Shown here in pieces: positions 6,527 through 7,040 of a stretch of DNA of 7,040 nt. The DNA is from Gammaproteobacteria bacterium (GTDB taxonomy: Bacteria; Pseudomonadota; Gammaproteobacteria; GCA-001735895): the NCBI GenBank assembly GCA_029882955.1, contig JAOUJX010000212.1, positions 1 to 7,040 of the forward strand, given 5' to 3'. Position numbers and translations under genes: made by a program. The notes beneath the pieces were generated by a model. That model saw nothing but the letters and a program-made list of their open reading frames with translations. It had not been told where the DNA came from and did not search any database. Numbering within the stretch: position 1 is the first letter of the stretch; every line of letters begins with the position of its first letter.

Positions 6527-7040
6527 ATGGCAGAATACCAGGATTTATCGTGCGGCATTTACTGCTTGGACTCGGGTTATATACAGCGCGAGTATGCTGC
6601 TATTTATCTAATACAGGAAGCTGATGAAATAGCCATCATCGAGACCGGCACCTTTCATTCGATTCCCAATGTACTAGCGCTAATGTCTGATCTTGGGGTG
6701 AGTAACGATCAGGTTAAATATGTCATACCAACCCATATCCACCTCGATCATGCTGGCGGCGTCAGCGCGATGATGGATTTGTTCGAGCAGGCCCGACTCA
6801 TTGTACACCCACGCGGTGCTCGGCATATGATCGATCCCTCACGACTGGTGGCAGGCTCGATGGCGGTTTACGGCGAGGAACCTTTTAAACGGCTATACGG
6901 CGAAATCAACCCTGTCGATGAATCTCGTGTCGATATAGCCAACGATCTGGATGTTTATTCCCTCGCAGGCCGCGATCTGGTTTTTATTGATACGCCGGGG
7001 CACGCGAGGCACCACTTCTGTATATACGATGCAAAGAGCA
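6527..7040 (+). CDS. MBL-fold metallo-hydrolase (3' end off the window)
   Basis: The frame is open from ATG 6527 to the right edge, 171 complete codons. The metallo-beta-lactamase signature T-H-I-H-L-D-H-A-G-G places metal ligands H70, H72, D74 and H75. A further ligand is likely H159 in DTPGHARHH. The preceding strand IAIIETGTFHS holds the conserved acidic turn (E39). HPRGARHMIDPSRL (94-107) recalls a group of MBL proteins related to glyoxalase II and flavodiiron-like hydrolases, but I cannot assign a substrate. There is no signal peptide, so it is probably cytoplasmic. It begins five bases after the ppsA stop without a strong Shine-Dalgarno, which suggests translational coupling and co-transcription. 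A thioesterase, hydroxyacylglutathione hydrolase-like or sulfur dioxygenase-like activity is possible; the rest of the gene is needed to choose. Confidence 0.88.
   Translation, partial: MAEYQDLSCGIYCLDSGYIQREYAAIYLIQEADEIAIIETGTFHSIPNVLALMSDLGVSNDQVKYVIPTHIHLDHAGGVSAMMDLFEQARLIVHPRGARHMIDPSRLVAGSMAVYGEEPFKRLYGEINPVDESRVDIANDLDVYSLAGRDLVFIDTPGHARHHFCIYDAKS

Noticed and set aside
1..7040. Mobile element, defence system, CRISPR array or tRNA
   Set aside because: All substantial open frames are core housekeeping or metabolic genes in conserved order, and no direct-repeat arrays, transposase motifs or cloverleaf-like sequences were seen.

Overview
The window looks like ordinary chromosomal core DNA from a gammaproteobacterium. 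ClpA, ClpS, PpsR and PpsA can each be followed almost end to end against the remembered Escherichia coli proteins, and their catalytic residues fall within a few positions of the E. coli numbering. Two E. coli-type arrangements also occur: clpS divergent from a CspD-type cold-shock gene with clpA behind clpS, and ppsR divergent from ppsA. Base composition is mildly AT-rich by eye. I cannot name the genus. I see no mobile element, CRISPR array, tRNA, rRNA or sign of recent transfer, and no gene-free stretch reaches 300 bases.

Layout: clpA runs on the minus strand from 2139 off the left edge and lacks its last ~45 codons. clpS (2313-2636, minus) precedes it in the direction of transcription. 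A 201-bp gap separates clpS from the divergent cold-shock gene (2838-3050, plus); it holds candidate back-to-back promoters, a perfect short palindrome and a small leader hairpin. A strong intrinsic terminator (3101-3139) lies between cspD and the convergent ppsR (3153-3986, minus). A 150-bp gap with an inverted repeat separates ppsR from the divergent ppsA (4137-6521, plus). Five bases after ppsA a metallo-beta-lactamase-fold hydrolase begins (6527) and runs off the right edge.

How the genes work together: ClpS recognises N-degron substrates and hands them to the ClpA unfoldase, which feeds ClpP (not in the window). CspD-type proteins are single-strand nucleic-acid binders linked in E. coli to stationary phase and stress. 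PpsA makes PEP from pyruvate for gluconeogenesis, and PpsR switches it off and on by phosphorylating and dephosphorylating a threonine two residues before the catalytic histidine; both residues are intact here. The MBL hydrolase is probably co-transcribed with ppsA, but its substrate is unknown.

I found no convincing undescribed system. The points worth a second look are regulatory sequence in the two divergent intergenic regions, a ClpP-loop variant in ClpA, the ppsA-MBL coupling, and a marked excess of the tetranucleotide TCGA.
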